This document shows positions 5,287 through 11,661 of a stretch of DNA of 11,661 bases, piece by piece. Every line of letters begins with the position of its first letter. The stretch's first letter is position 1. The notes under the pieces are model-generated. The model was given only the letters and a program-made list of their open reading frames with translations, searched no databases and was not told where the DNA came from. Made by a program: the position numbers and the translations under genes. Origin of the DNA: a bacterium (GTDB lineage: Bacteria; Patescibacteriota; Microgenomatia; UBA8517); assembly GCA_021824385.1 (NCBI GenBank), contig JAKAKU010000115.1:1-11661 (forward strand), given 5' to 3'.

Positions 5287-7172
5287 AAACACTTACCCTG
5301 CAACTCAATGTTGCAAGCGCAGTACTCGCTCTCGGCCAAGGATATAAGTTTCTTGATGCCATTTGGGCCTACCCTGAAAACGCCCTCGATGCAGTTCAAG
5401 CGGTTCTTATGAACTATCCAAACGAAAACTATGTGCCGCAGGTTTGGATACGACTTACGCAAGATAAGCTCACCATTTGGGATAACGGCATTGGTATGAA
5501 CCCCTACATGCATCCAAACGCAACAGAACGCGCGAAGGAATATGTGAGTGGGAATCTTACCAATATCGTTGATATATGGAATGACCCAATGATAGATCAG
5601 GGGTCGCGACATTCACTCGAATGGACCATACAATGTATAGCACTGTCTCCAAAGCTCGCAACGCTTTCGCCAACCATACGAGGAGAAAAAGGAACAGGAG
5701 CCAATGCATACCTGAGTATTGCAAATCGCGTCGACGTGTTTACCCGTCCGCACCCAGCACTTGCTCAAAAGGGGTACTATCCAACAAAACGGAAAGCACT
5801 TACCTATGCACTAACCCGACCAACAAAAACGGAATTGGAATCGGGAGTTATTAGTGCCATGATTGATGAATATGATGAGCCACTTAGCGATCCGTTCGGA
5901 AGACCGATGCCTCATGGCACCATCGTTGAGATTTCAGATTTTCATGCGGGAGTGCTGGAAAAGTTGAATGCCAAAGCTCTCGCCCGAATTGTATCTAAGG
6001 AAGCCGGTGATCAAGCAGAGCTCGTGCAAATTTGTTCAACACTTCCTTCGGAAAAGTCAGTCACCAGAAACAAATGGCTGAGGGTTCCAAATACAGAAGT
6101 GTTTGGTAAACCAATTCTCTTGTCGACACTTACCAATCGTGGTGACAATGCGAGTTTTGCCGTACGAATATTTCTCGATTTGTCGGGAAACAGAAAAGAA
6201 CTCTATGTCACCAAACGTGGGGGCAAGAAATTTCTTCTGACTGAGATCAATGCTTTCAACTGTTTTCCATGGAATGAACTGGAGGGAACCATTGAGTTCC
6301 CCGAATATCCGGGGGTTAATACGTGGAATCCCACAAAAACCGAGCTTTTAAACACAAAGCAACGCACTTTTTGGGAAAACACCCTGAAAGCGCTCGAGCC
6401 AACACTTTCTGACGAAATTTCAAAGGCAAAAGCTACACTCGACAAACGAATTTTTGATGGACTGGCTCGCCAAACGAGTGACGCTGTGCGAGAAGTGCTT
6501 TCCAAGTTGTCTGCATTCTCTGGTGGGTCGTTTGTAGCCTCCCCTGTCTCAAGCGGATTGGGAAGTAAAGCAAAGCCTACAAAGACACATGTCGACACGG
6601 GCAAGATTGTAGTTACCGTTTTGACCGAACACCAGAAAGGGTATCCACTTGCAGTAGTTGAATTGCAAGGAAACGGGGTGAAGTTACGGAAACAAACTGG
6701 TCGAAGTGGAAAGATAAACTTTGGAAAAGGCTACGGAGCGGGTGATTACACGATCACACTCGTCCAGTTGCCCAAAGATGTTCATCTGAGGGGCAACCAG
6801 CGCGTTGTTCGAAAAATGGGCAAGAATATGGAAGATATTGGCCATATTTTCAGCGTGGAAACTGGCACACCACCACCTGAGGTTCGACATCGATCGCCAA
6901 CATTCAAGGCGTTTTTTCGAGCATTCGATGACCCAGATGTTCCCTTCAAACAACTTTTGAAGGAGTCGGGCGTTGTTGAATTTAATATTGCAACAGATGC
7001 GTTTCACTTGGCCATTGTAAACAATGATGAACAAATGAAGCGGATTCTCATTGCCCAATATACTGTTGGGGCTTTGAAGCAATATTGCGACGAAGAGCAG
7101 ATTCCGTTTGATCTCTACGAGATGAGTGTTGCCTTCGGCGACCTTGTTGCACGACTGCTCGAAGACTCCTAG
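5283..7172 (+). CDS. GHKL (Hsp90-like) ATPase with embedded beta-sandwich domain
   Basis: Predicted cytoplasmic ATPase of the gyrase B/Hsp90/MutL fold, 629 residues. ATP-binding boxes are visible in order: N box ENALDA (32-37, with E32, N33 and D36), G1 box DNGIGM (67-72), G2 box RGEKGTGANAYLSIANRV (133-150) and HGTIVEI (211-217). Residues about 220-375 resemble the transducer-like part of such proteins (LEGTIEFP at 333-340). A helical stretch (about 375-410) and a Ser/Gly/Lys linker (410-440) follow. Then comes a segment of about 55 residues (441-495: GKIVVTVLTEHQKGYPLAVV, later TGRSGKINF and GAGDYTITL) with the pattern of a carboxypeptidase-regulatory/Cna-B-like beta sandwich. The C-terminal domain (about 538-629) is helical. 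There is no signal peptide or membrane segment. It overlaps the HTH gene by 4 nt and ends at a strong terminator. ATPase fold is confident; biological role unknown, with defence, DNA remodelling or maintenance possible. Confidence 0.88.
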   Translation: MKTLTLQLNVASAVLALGQGYKFLDAIWAYPENALDAVQAVLMNYPNENYVPQVWIRLTQDKLTIWDNGIGMNPYMHPNATERAKEYVSGNLTNIVDIWNDPMIDQGSRHSLEWTIQCIALSPKLATLSPTIRGEKGTGANAYLSIANRVDVFTRPHPALAQKGYYPTKRKALTYALTRPTKTELESGVISAMIDEYDEPLSDPFGRPMPHGTIVEISDFHAGVLEKLNAKALARIVSKEAGDQAELVQICSTLPSEKSVTRNKWLRVPNTEVFGKPILLSTLTNRGDNASFAVRIFLDLSGNRKELYVTKRGGKKFLLTEINAFNCFPWNELEGTIEFPEYPGVNTWNPTKTELLNTKQRTFWENTLKALEPTLSDEISKAKATLDKRIFDGLARQTSDAVREVLSKLSAFSGGSFVASPVSSGLGSKAKPTKTHVDTGKIVVTVLTEHQKGYPLAVVELQGNGVKLRKQTGRSGKINFGKGYGAGDYTITLVQLPKDVHLRGNQRVVRKMGKNMEDIGHIFSVETGTPPPEVRHRSPTFKAFFRAFDDPDVPFKQLLKESGVVEFNIATDAFHLAIVNNDEQMKRILIAQYTVGALKQYCDEEQIPFDLYEMSVAFGDLVARLLEDS

Positions 7173-7182
7173 TGTTAGGTTC

Positions 7183-7214
7183 ATCCCTTCAGCCAACTGG
7201 CTGGAGGGATTTTT
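7183..7214 (+). terminator. Rho-independent terminator of the HTH-GHKL operon
   Basis: 12-bp stem ATCCCTTCAGCC / GGCTGGAGGGAT (one T-G pair) with an AACT loop, followed by TTTTT, 10 nt after the TAG stop of the GHKL gene. It abuts the stop codon of the convergent gene on the other strand; in that direction the stem has no T-tract behind it. Confidence 0.9.
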
Positions 7215-7869
7215 AATAGACTACTTTTACGCGACCAAAATCAAACTCTGCAGTTGAACTTGTAAGACTCAAAAATTGAACGCGGTATGTATTGTTTCCA
7301 CTAAAGAAATTCATTCTTCCCGAAAGCGTTAACGTCGGCGCTTTTACATCTGTGAGAGAAATTTCACTCCCTGACACTGCCACATTGTTGGTTGTGTCAT
7401 ACAATCGAAACTTCACTTGCCCGCTTCCTCCTACTAAATACCCGAGCGCTTCCCAGGTAAAATAGGCACTATTTCCATAATCTGAGGCCTTCAATTGAAA
7501 GTCCGATCCAACCACATCTACCCAACTCGTGCTGGTCGTTTGTGCATTTCCTCCATATATCGGCAGATAGGTTACTTGAGTTGAGTGCGGTGCTGTTGTG
7601 GGAGTAGCTGACGCTTTTGGACTAGCTGTGGTTGAGACCACTGGAGTTGGAACGGGGGTCACAAACACTTGAACAACTCGTCCACTCTCTCCTGCTTCTG
7701 GAAAAGAGGTGTTTTGTACGACCGTTTGAAGCGGACGTGTTTCAAGGGCATCAATTCGCTTATCATTAAAGCTCACATTTTGTTGAAGTTTTACTAAATT
7801 CAAAAACAGAAAAAGACTTCCTGACGCAAGAAGAACAACCAAAATAAGGTTAACCTTTGAAAGATTCAT
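7213..7869 (-). CDS. Membrane-anchored protein with C-terminal beta-rich domain
   Basis: Family not recognised. One N-terminal transmembrane helix at about 7-25 (NLILVVLLASGSLFLFLNLV) acts as an uncleaved anchor. It is followed by a short polar helix (about 27-45, LVKLQQNVSFNDKRIDALET) and an extended Thr/Pro/Ser linker (about 68-95, TPVPTPVVSTTASPKASATP). The C-terminal domain (about 97-218) alternates short beta strands with Gly/Ser/Thr turns and aromatic residues (WVDVVGSDFQLKAS, YFTWEALGYLV, VKFRLYD) and ends in FDFGRVKVVY. This looks like a jelly-roll or carbohydrate-binding-like sandwich outside the cell. Start: ATG 7869 or the adjacent GTG 7872, both inside the end of cysS, with AAAGGA upstream; the overlap of about 20 nt suggests coupling to cysS translation. 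A surface or glycan-binding role is inference. Confidence 0.82.
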   Translation of the reverse strand: MNLSKVNLILVVLLASGSLFLFLNLVKLQQNVSFNDKRIDALETRPLQTVVQNTSFPEAGESGRVVQVFVTPVPTPVVSTTASPKASATPTTAPHSTQVTYLPIYGGNAQTTSTSWVDVVGSDFQLKASDYGNSAYFTWEALGYLVGGSGQVKFRLYDTTNNVAVSGSEISLTDVKAPTLTLSGRMNFFSGNNTYRVQFLSLTSSTAEFDFGRVKVVY

Positions 7870-9298
7870 CACTCACAGTATATCCTTTTTCTTCAATTTG
7901 ATCTCTCATTTTGTCTGCTTCTTCAAAGTTTTTCTGAGCTCTCAGTTCTTCTCGCTTTTTGAGAAGTTCTTTTATTTCAGCGGGTATTTCTTTGGCTTTT
8001 TGCTCTCCTTTGTCTAATTGGAGTCCCAATACTTCATCAAATAGTTGCAGAAGATCTCGTTTGTCCGCGCGTGGAATGTTACTTTTTAGCGCCTCCCAAA
8101 CAATTGCCAAAGCCTGAGGAAAGTTGAGGTCATCTGAAATGGCGTTTTTAAAGCGGTCACGGTATTCAGTTATTTTCTGAAGCTTCTCAGCTGACAAAAT
8201 AGTTCGATCCTCCGCTTCTTCTTCGTTACATGAGGCAAATGCATTTCGGAGTTTGGTAAGAGCAGTGGCCGCGGCTTCTAGCCCATTCCAAGTAAAGTTA
8301 AGAGGGCTTTTGTAATGAGCAGTTAAGTAAAAATATCTCAGTGCAAGTGGGTCAAAACCTTTTGCTACCACATCACTTACTGTATATGCATTTCCCAAAC
8401 TTTTTCCCATTCGCTTTCCATCCACTTTCAAAAATGCACTGTGTACCCAATATTTTACAAACAGTTTATTGGTGGCTCCTTCACTTTGAGCAATTTCATT
8501 GGGGTGATGCGTTGCACGAAGGTCTTCTCCACCCGCGTGAATATCAAAGGTCTCCCCAAGGTACTTCATGCTCATCGCAGAACACTCGATGTGCCATCCG
8601 GGGAATCCCACCCCCCATGGGCTCTCCCATTCCATTTGCCGTTTTAACGACTCATCATCACGCGCCGGATCAAACGCTCTTCCTCCCGCATAACTAAACT
8701 TCCAGAGTGCAAAGTCCCGCGCGTTTCGCTTCTCAGGGTTTGGCTCAACACGAGCGCCTTCCATAATACTGTCTAAGCTAGAAAGCTCACCATATTTTCT
8801 GTGCGTATTTGTTTCATATTTTTCAGTATCAAAATAAATACCATCGCTCGTCGCATAGGTAAGCCCATTTTTTTCAAGGCGTGTAATAAGTTCAATTTGT
8901 TCCGGAATATTGTCTGTCGCCTTAGCAAAAATTTTCGGCTTTATATAGTTGAGCGCATTAAAATCTTTCAAAAAAGCATCAGTGTAAAAACCGGCTACTT
9001 CCCATGCAGTTTTCCCCTCTTTTTTCGCCGACTTTTCGAGCCGGTCTTCTCCCCGATCTGCGTCACCTTCGTTGTCACCAGTCAAATGCCCTACATCGGT
9101 AAGATTTATGACATAGTCAACGGTGTAGCCATTGAATTGTAGGGTTCGAACCAGTAAATCGCTTGTTGCGTAGGTTCGCATATTTCCAATGGTTACGAAT
9201 GAATATACCGTAGGGCCACAGGTGTACATACCCACCGCTTTGGGGTGTAAGGGTACAAAATCTTCTACTTTTCGACTTAATGAGTTATAGAGTTTCAT
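7850..9298 (-). CDS. cysS: Cysteinyl-tRNA synthetase (CysRS)
   Basis: Class I aminoacyl-tRNA synthetase that charges tRNA-Cys using ATP in the cytoplasm. It is 482 residues, close to the usual 460-480. The Rossmann catalytic domain starts with the family motif GMYTCGPTVYSFVTIGNMR. The zinc ligands that recognise the substrate thiol are all present with E. coli spacing: C27, C239 (GWHIECSAMSM), H264 (GGEDLRATHHPNE) and E268. The class signatures are divergent: HIGH reads TIGN (36-39) and KMSKS reads RMGKS (296-300). The region between C27 and C239 is about 30 residues longer than in E. coli, with extra charged sequence around 203-225. The C-terminal DALR/anticodon part is short and ends in a helical hairpin (IKELLKKREELRAQKNFEEA), as is usual. 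It has its own likely promoter and is followed by an overlapping membrane-protein gene. Confidence 0.97.
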   Translation of the reverse strand: MKLYNSLSRKVEDFVPLHPKAVGMYTCGPTVYSFVTIGNMRTYATSDLLVRTLQFNGYTVDYVINLTDVGHLTGDNEGDADRGEDRLEKSAKKEGKTAWEVAGFYTDAFLKDFNALNYIKPKIFAKATDNIPEQIELITRLEKNGLTYATSDGIYFDTEKYETNTHRKYGELSSLDSIMEGARVEPNPEKRNARDFALWKFSYAGGRAFDPARDDESLKRQMEWESPWGVGFPGWHIECSAMSMKYLGETFDIHAGGEDLRATHHPNEIAQSEGATNKLFVKYWVHSAFLKVDGKRMGKSLGNAYTVSDVVAKGFDPLALRYFYLTAHYKSPLNFTWNGLEAAATALTKLRNAFASCNEEEAEDRTILSAEKLQKITEYRDRFKNAISDDLNFPQALAIVWEALKSNIPRADKRDLLQLFDEVLGLQLDKGEQKAKEIPAEIKELLKKREELRAQKNFEEADKMRDQIEEKGYTVSDESFKG

Positions 9299-9316
9299 GA
9301 ATTCTAATATGGGCCA

Positions 9317-9344
9317 ATGATACTATGAAAACACACTTTTGTAA
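9317..9344 (-). promoter_or_regulatory. Possible promoter of cysS
   Basis: TTACAA (9344-9339), a 16-nt spacer and TATCAT (9322-9317). Predicted transcription start is near 9310, giving a leader of only about a dozen nucleotides with no Shine-Dalgarno before ATG 9298. It lies in the 66-nt gap after the GNAT gene, in which no convincing terminator is seen, so read-through from upstream is also likely. Confidence 0.4.
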
Positions 9345-9364
9345 TAGTGCAAGAATTTTTCACT

Positions 9365-10318
9365 TTAATAAGTATCACCATTTCCGATAATCCAATTGTC
9401 TTTTTCAAAAATATGTTTTGAAAGGAGCTCCTCATTGTGAACTTTTACCGTGAAGTAATATTTCACTCGTTTGGGTGATCGCTTGAGATATCTCCCGCGC
9501 GAAAAATACGTCTTCCAATATTCACAATCGAGAACTCTATATACAAGTAAATAACACCCTGATGTATATGCATACTGTTCCAGAGCCTTCAATAGAGACT
9601 GCGTGTTTTCATGAGAATCCTCTTTAGAAATAATTTCATACACATACATCCTCGATTTTTGGACTACCAATACAACATATCCTACATCTCGGCCCAAAAT
9701 TTCAACTCTAAAGAGTTGGTATGTATTTTCTGGCTTTGTTACGTATCGCCAATGGAGATACTCGTAGTCTTTATAGATTTGAAAATGGGTGCTCTTTTGA
9801 GGAACAAAATCGTGATCAAAGTCTGAGATTTTAACAAGATTTGCACTAGTGTTTTGGGCTCTAAAAATAACCTTAATATACTGAGTAAATTCACCAACAA
9901 CATGATAGCCATAGCTTGATGAGTTGCGGTCAACTTGTACTCCAAGAGCATTCGACGACCCTATACTTATGTCGGTATTTTTTGAAACTTCTTCATATAC
10001 TTTTTTTGAAAGTTTTGAAATAAGTCCTTGCCCCCGATGGTCTGGTAGAGTGGCCATATCAGCACACACCATTCCTCGGTAAACTCTCTTTTCTTGTGAA
10101 ATGGCTATTGGGATATTTGAATACTGGCTTACAACGCGCCCCTGGGGTGTAACCGCAACATAGCTCACAGCCATACGATTGGCACGGCGTGTTAAAAACT
10201 TCCATTCAACGAGCTGATGTACATCACTACTTTGGAGAGGAAAAGAAGTTTTAATAAGGTCCTCAAAAGAAGATACATATTTTTTAGACAGTGCAACCAG
10301 CTTATATTCCATACTCAT
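9365..10318 (-). CDS. Two-domain GNAT acyltransferase
   Basis: Predicted Gcn5-related N-acyltransferase that transfers an acyl group from acyl-CoA to an amine; substrate unknown. The N-terminal GNAT domain (about 3-150) has the acyl-CoA-binding motif A: ADMATLPDHRGQGLISKL (86-103), with R95-G-Q-G-L holding the pyrophosphate. It is followed by a segment (GSSNALGVQVDRNSSSYGYH) that fits the 'N......lGf' element of GNATs seen in polysaccharide clusters. A second half (about 180-290), starting YEYLHWRYVTKPENTYQLF, resembles the second GNAT-like lobe of that group. The C-terminus NWIIGNGDTY recalls its conserved end. No membrane segment. ATG 10318 is chosen (317 residues) because upstream Met codons lie deep in the CoA-transferase gene; it overlaps that gene by 17 nt. 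Surface-sugar modification is a guess from family resemblance and neighbours. Confidence 0.87.
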   Translation of the reverse strand: MSMEYKLVALSKKYVSSFEDLIKTSFPLQSSDVHQLVEWKFLTRRANRMAVSYVAVTPQGRVVSQYSNIPIAISQEKRVYRGMVCADMATLPDHRGQGLISKLSKKVYEEVSKNTDISIGSSNALGVQVDRNSSSYGYHVVGEFTQYIKVIFRAQNTSANLVKISDFDHDFVPQKSTHFQIYKDYEYLHWRYVTKPENTYQLFRVEILGRDVGYVVLVVQKSRMYVYEIISKEDSHENTQSLLKALEQYAYTSGCYLLVYRVLDCEYWKTYFSRGRYLKRSPKRVKYYFTVKVHNEELLSKHIFEKDNWIIGNGDTY

Positions 10319-11423
10319 TATTATGCTGTCCAACACGGGGTGCGGGTGTATATTCAATATTTTTGTCGCTTGAGAAGGTAATACTTTTCCCCGGAACAAC
10401 AAACTCTCCGACATCAGGGTTATTTATTTTTTTAAGAAACTCTCGGTCATAATTGTCTTTTTCGTCAAAAACGTCTGCCATCGAGTACACATACGAAGCC
10501 GGAATTCCCTGTTCAGTCAAAACATCTACCACACGATTTTTGGGTAGTTTTTGCAAAACTGATTCTACAAAGAGTGTCAATTGTTCAGTGTTTTTGAGTC
10601 TGTTTTCATTTGAAATAAACAATTCTTTTTCAAAATCAACTCCGTATTGAGTCGCAATTTCAATAAATTTGTTCCATAAACTTTCGTTTCCGATAGCAAC
10701 AACAATCTGTGTGTTGTGTGCGTTATAAACGCCAAAAGGAGCTATCAGGTTGTCTTTATTGCCTGTCCGTTCTGGATTTTTTTTCGTTAGTGAATATTCG
10801 ATCAAATTGCTTTCGAGCAAATTCATTGCCGACCCCTTCATGGAAACGGCAATTGCCTGACCAAATCCCGTTTTTTCTCTCGAAAAGAGTGCTGATGAAA
10901 TTGCAAAGGCAAGAGTCATGCCAGAAAAGGCATCTACAACGGATGGACCAATTTTCATAGCCTGCTCTTTAGTACCGGTAAGAGACATTAACCCGCTTTC
11001 AGCCTGTGCGAGTATATCGTAGTATTTTTTGGTTGAATTTTCTCCCAGTCCTGAGAGTGAAGCATAAATAAGAGACGGGTTTATTTTTTGTAAAATTTCA
11101 TAATTAATACGCAATTTGTATTTGGTTTGAGGGGCAAGGTTTTCAACAAAAACGTCGCTTTGTTTTACAAGCTCGTATAAGATCTCAAGATCATGAGGAT
11201 TCGTAAGATCAAGTGTTATCGCTTTTTTATTTCTGTTTAGTATTTCAAAATACCCACTCCACTCGCCTTTCAATGGAGGAAAAAAACGTGCTTCATCTGG
11301 AGCGCTTTTATTTTCTATCTTTATAACTTCTGCACCGTAATCAGCAAACATGCGGGTTGCAAACGGGGCACTAAAAACTTTGGTGAAATCAAGAATTCGA
11401 AGTCCTTTAAAAATATGTGACAT
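10302..11423 (-). CDS. Class III (CaiB/BaiF) CoA-transferase family protein
   Basis: Predicted family III CoA-transferase or acyl-CoA racemase-like enzyme, which moves CoA between carboxylic acids through an enzyme-bound anhydride. It is 373 residues, within the usual 370-430. Family features include the N-terminal LRILDFTKVFSAPFATRMFA (8-27), GAEVIKIE (30-37), the phrase RNKKAITLDL (64-73), and the core YYDILAQAESGLMSLTG (134-150). KIGPSVVDAFSGMTLAFAIS (157-176) puts the catalytic Asp at D164. The C-terminal region with GIPASYVYSMADVF matches the family's conserved substrate-lid part. Start: ATG 11423 with AAGGG 6 nt upstream, 2 nt after the previous gene's stop. The GNAT gene downstream overlaps its end by 17 nt, so the two are co-translated. 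Substrate unknown. Such enzymes are unexpected in a reduced genome, and recruitment to an acyl-CoA-dependent modification pathway is an inference. Confidence 0.93.
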   Translation of the reverse strand: MSHIFKGLRILDFTKVFSAPFATRMFADYGAEVIKIENKSAPDEARFFPPLKGEWSGYFEILNRNKKAITLDLTNPHDLEILYELVKQSDVFVENLAPQTKYKLRINYEILQKINPSLIYASLSGLGENSTKKYYDILAQAESGLMSLTGTKEQAMKIGPSVVDAFSGMTLAFAISSALFSREKTGFGQAIAVSMKGSAMNLLESNLIEYSLTKKNPERTGNKDNLIAPFGVYNAHNTQIVVAIGNESLWNKFIEIATQYGVDFEKELFISNENRLKNTEQLTLFVESVLQKLPKNRVVDVLTEQGIPASYVYSMADVFDEKDNYDREFLKKINNPDVGEFVVPGKSITFSSDKNIEYTPAPRVGQHNNEYGI

Positions 11424-11425
11424 TT

Positions 11426-11661
11426 TTAGCCCTTTCCGCTCCCTTGTTTTGTTTCTCCTTGTTTTCTATTTGAAATAAGTGAAGTCACCGCTTTTTTTGC
11501 TTTTCCCATGGCCTTTCTTATTTTTCCTTGTGGTGCCATAGTTTCAACAGGAGACTCTTGCACCTGTGCATCCATTTTTGTTTGAACTGCTTGATTGTAT
11601 GTGGCAAGCTATTGGTTCTTTTGTGCACGCATTTGAGCAAGTCTTTCTTCGAGATTTGCGA
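11426..11661 (-). pseudogene. Lys/Gln-rich gene with in-frame TAG, 5' end outside window
   Basis: Family not recognised. On the minus strand one reading frame runs from the right edge (ANLEERLAQMRAQKNQ), meets TAG at 11609-11611, and continues in the same frame for 60 codons (LATYNQAVQTKMDAQVQE, later KIRKAMGKAKKAVTSLISNR) to TAA at 11426, just 2 nt before the CoA-transferase. The composition is the same on both sides: Ala/Gln/Lys-rich helix, then a basic Gly/Lys tail. Replacing TAG by CAG (Gln) would give one continuous helix, so a single C-to-T change is the simplest explanation, either a real nonsense mutation or a sequence error. Alternatively the upstream gene ends at the TAG and a separate 49-codon gene starts at ATG 11575. 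TAG is used as an ordinary stop by three other genes here, so recoding is unlikely. Confidence 0.5.

Noticed and set aside
6203..7196. Long antisense frames (133 and 170 codons) on the minus strand within the GHKL gene
   Set aside because: The plus-strand frame has the ATP-binding boxes and coupling to the HTH gene. The antisense frames carry no motif and span the terminator.
9323..9352. Hairpin between the GNAT gene and cysS
   Set aside because: CACT/AGTG gives only a 4-5 bp AT-rich-looped stem before TTTT; not convincing as a terminator.
10319..10414. Longer GNAT start at 10414
   Set aside because: The extra 32 residues are the antiphase reading of the conserved CoA-transferase C-terminus, and the GNAT domain begins naturally after ATG 10318.
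1..11661. Reassignment of UGA to glycine, as in some Patescibacteria
   Set aside because: No in-frame TGA occurs in any of the convincing genes, and TGA ends the HTH gene in a normal ATGA overlap.

Overview
The window looks like a chromosomal segment of a bacterium from the Candidate Phyla Radiation (Patescibacteria), possibly the Microgenomates side. The grounds are style rather than a marker gene: short, tightly packed genes, many small exported or membrane-anchored proteins of no recognised family with Ser/Pro/Thr linkers (SPSPTPE, PSPSPIP, TPVPTP), a DUF2207 membrane protein, a divergent CysRS, and several starts with no Shine-Dalgarno sequence. TAA, TAG and TGA all act as stops, so the standard bacterial code fits. 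Only cysS is a universally conserved gene, so the lineage is an inference.

Left part (1-3957), cell envelope and export. A DUF2207 membrane protein runs off the left edge on the minus strand. It diverges from an exported staphylococcal-nuclease-like enzyme. A small disordered-looking protein follows on the plus strand. It converges on a two-gene minus-strand operon that encodes a secreted helical protein and a single-pass membrane protein, 1 base apart.

Middle part (3958-7214), the most interesting locus. A minus-strand gene for a possible winged-helix protein diverges from a plus-strand pair: a small helix-turn-helix protein, then, overlapping by 4 nt, a 629-residue GHKL (Hsp90/MutL/gyrase-type) ATPase carrying a predicted transthyretin-like beta domain. 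Both outer ends have hairpins, and the -10/-35 elements of the two directions face each other in the 135-bp gap. It therefore looks like a self-contained regulated module. Its function is unknown; chromatin/DNA remodelling, defence or plasmid-type maintenance are all possible.

Right part (7213-11661), all minus strand. Reading in the direction of transcription from the right edge: a lysine/glutamine-rich gene interrupted by an in-frame TAG, a class III (CaiB/BaiF) CoA-transferase 2 nt later, a two-domain GNAT acyltransferase overlapping it by 17 nt, then cysS from its own probable promoter, and a membrane-anchored beta-rich protein overlapping the end of cysS. The CoA-transferase/GNAT pair suggests an acyl-CoA-dependent modification module, perhaps of surface glycan, whose upstream part lies outside the window.

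No tRNA, rRNA, CRISPR array, insertion sequence or long repeat was seen. No gene-free stretch exceeds 300 bases.
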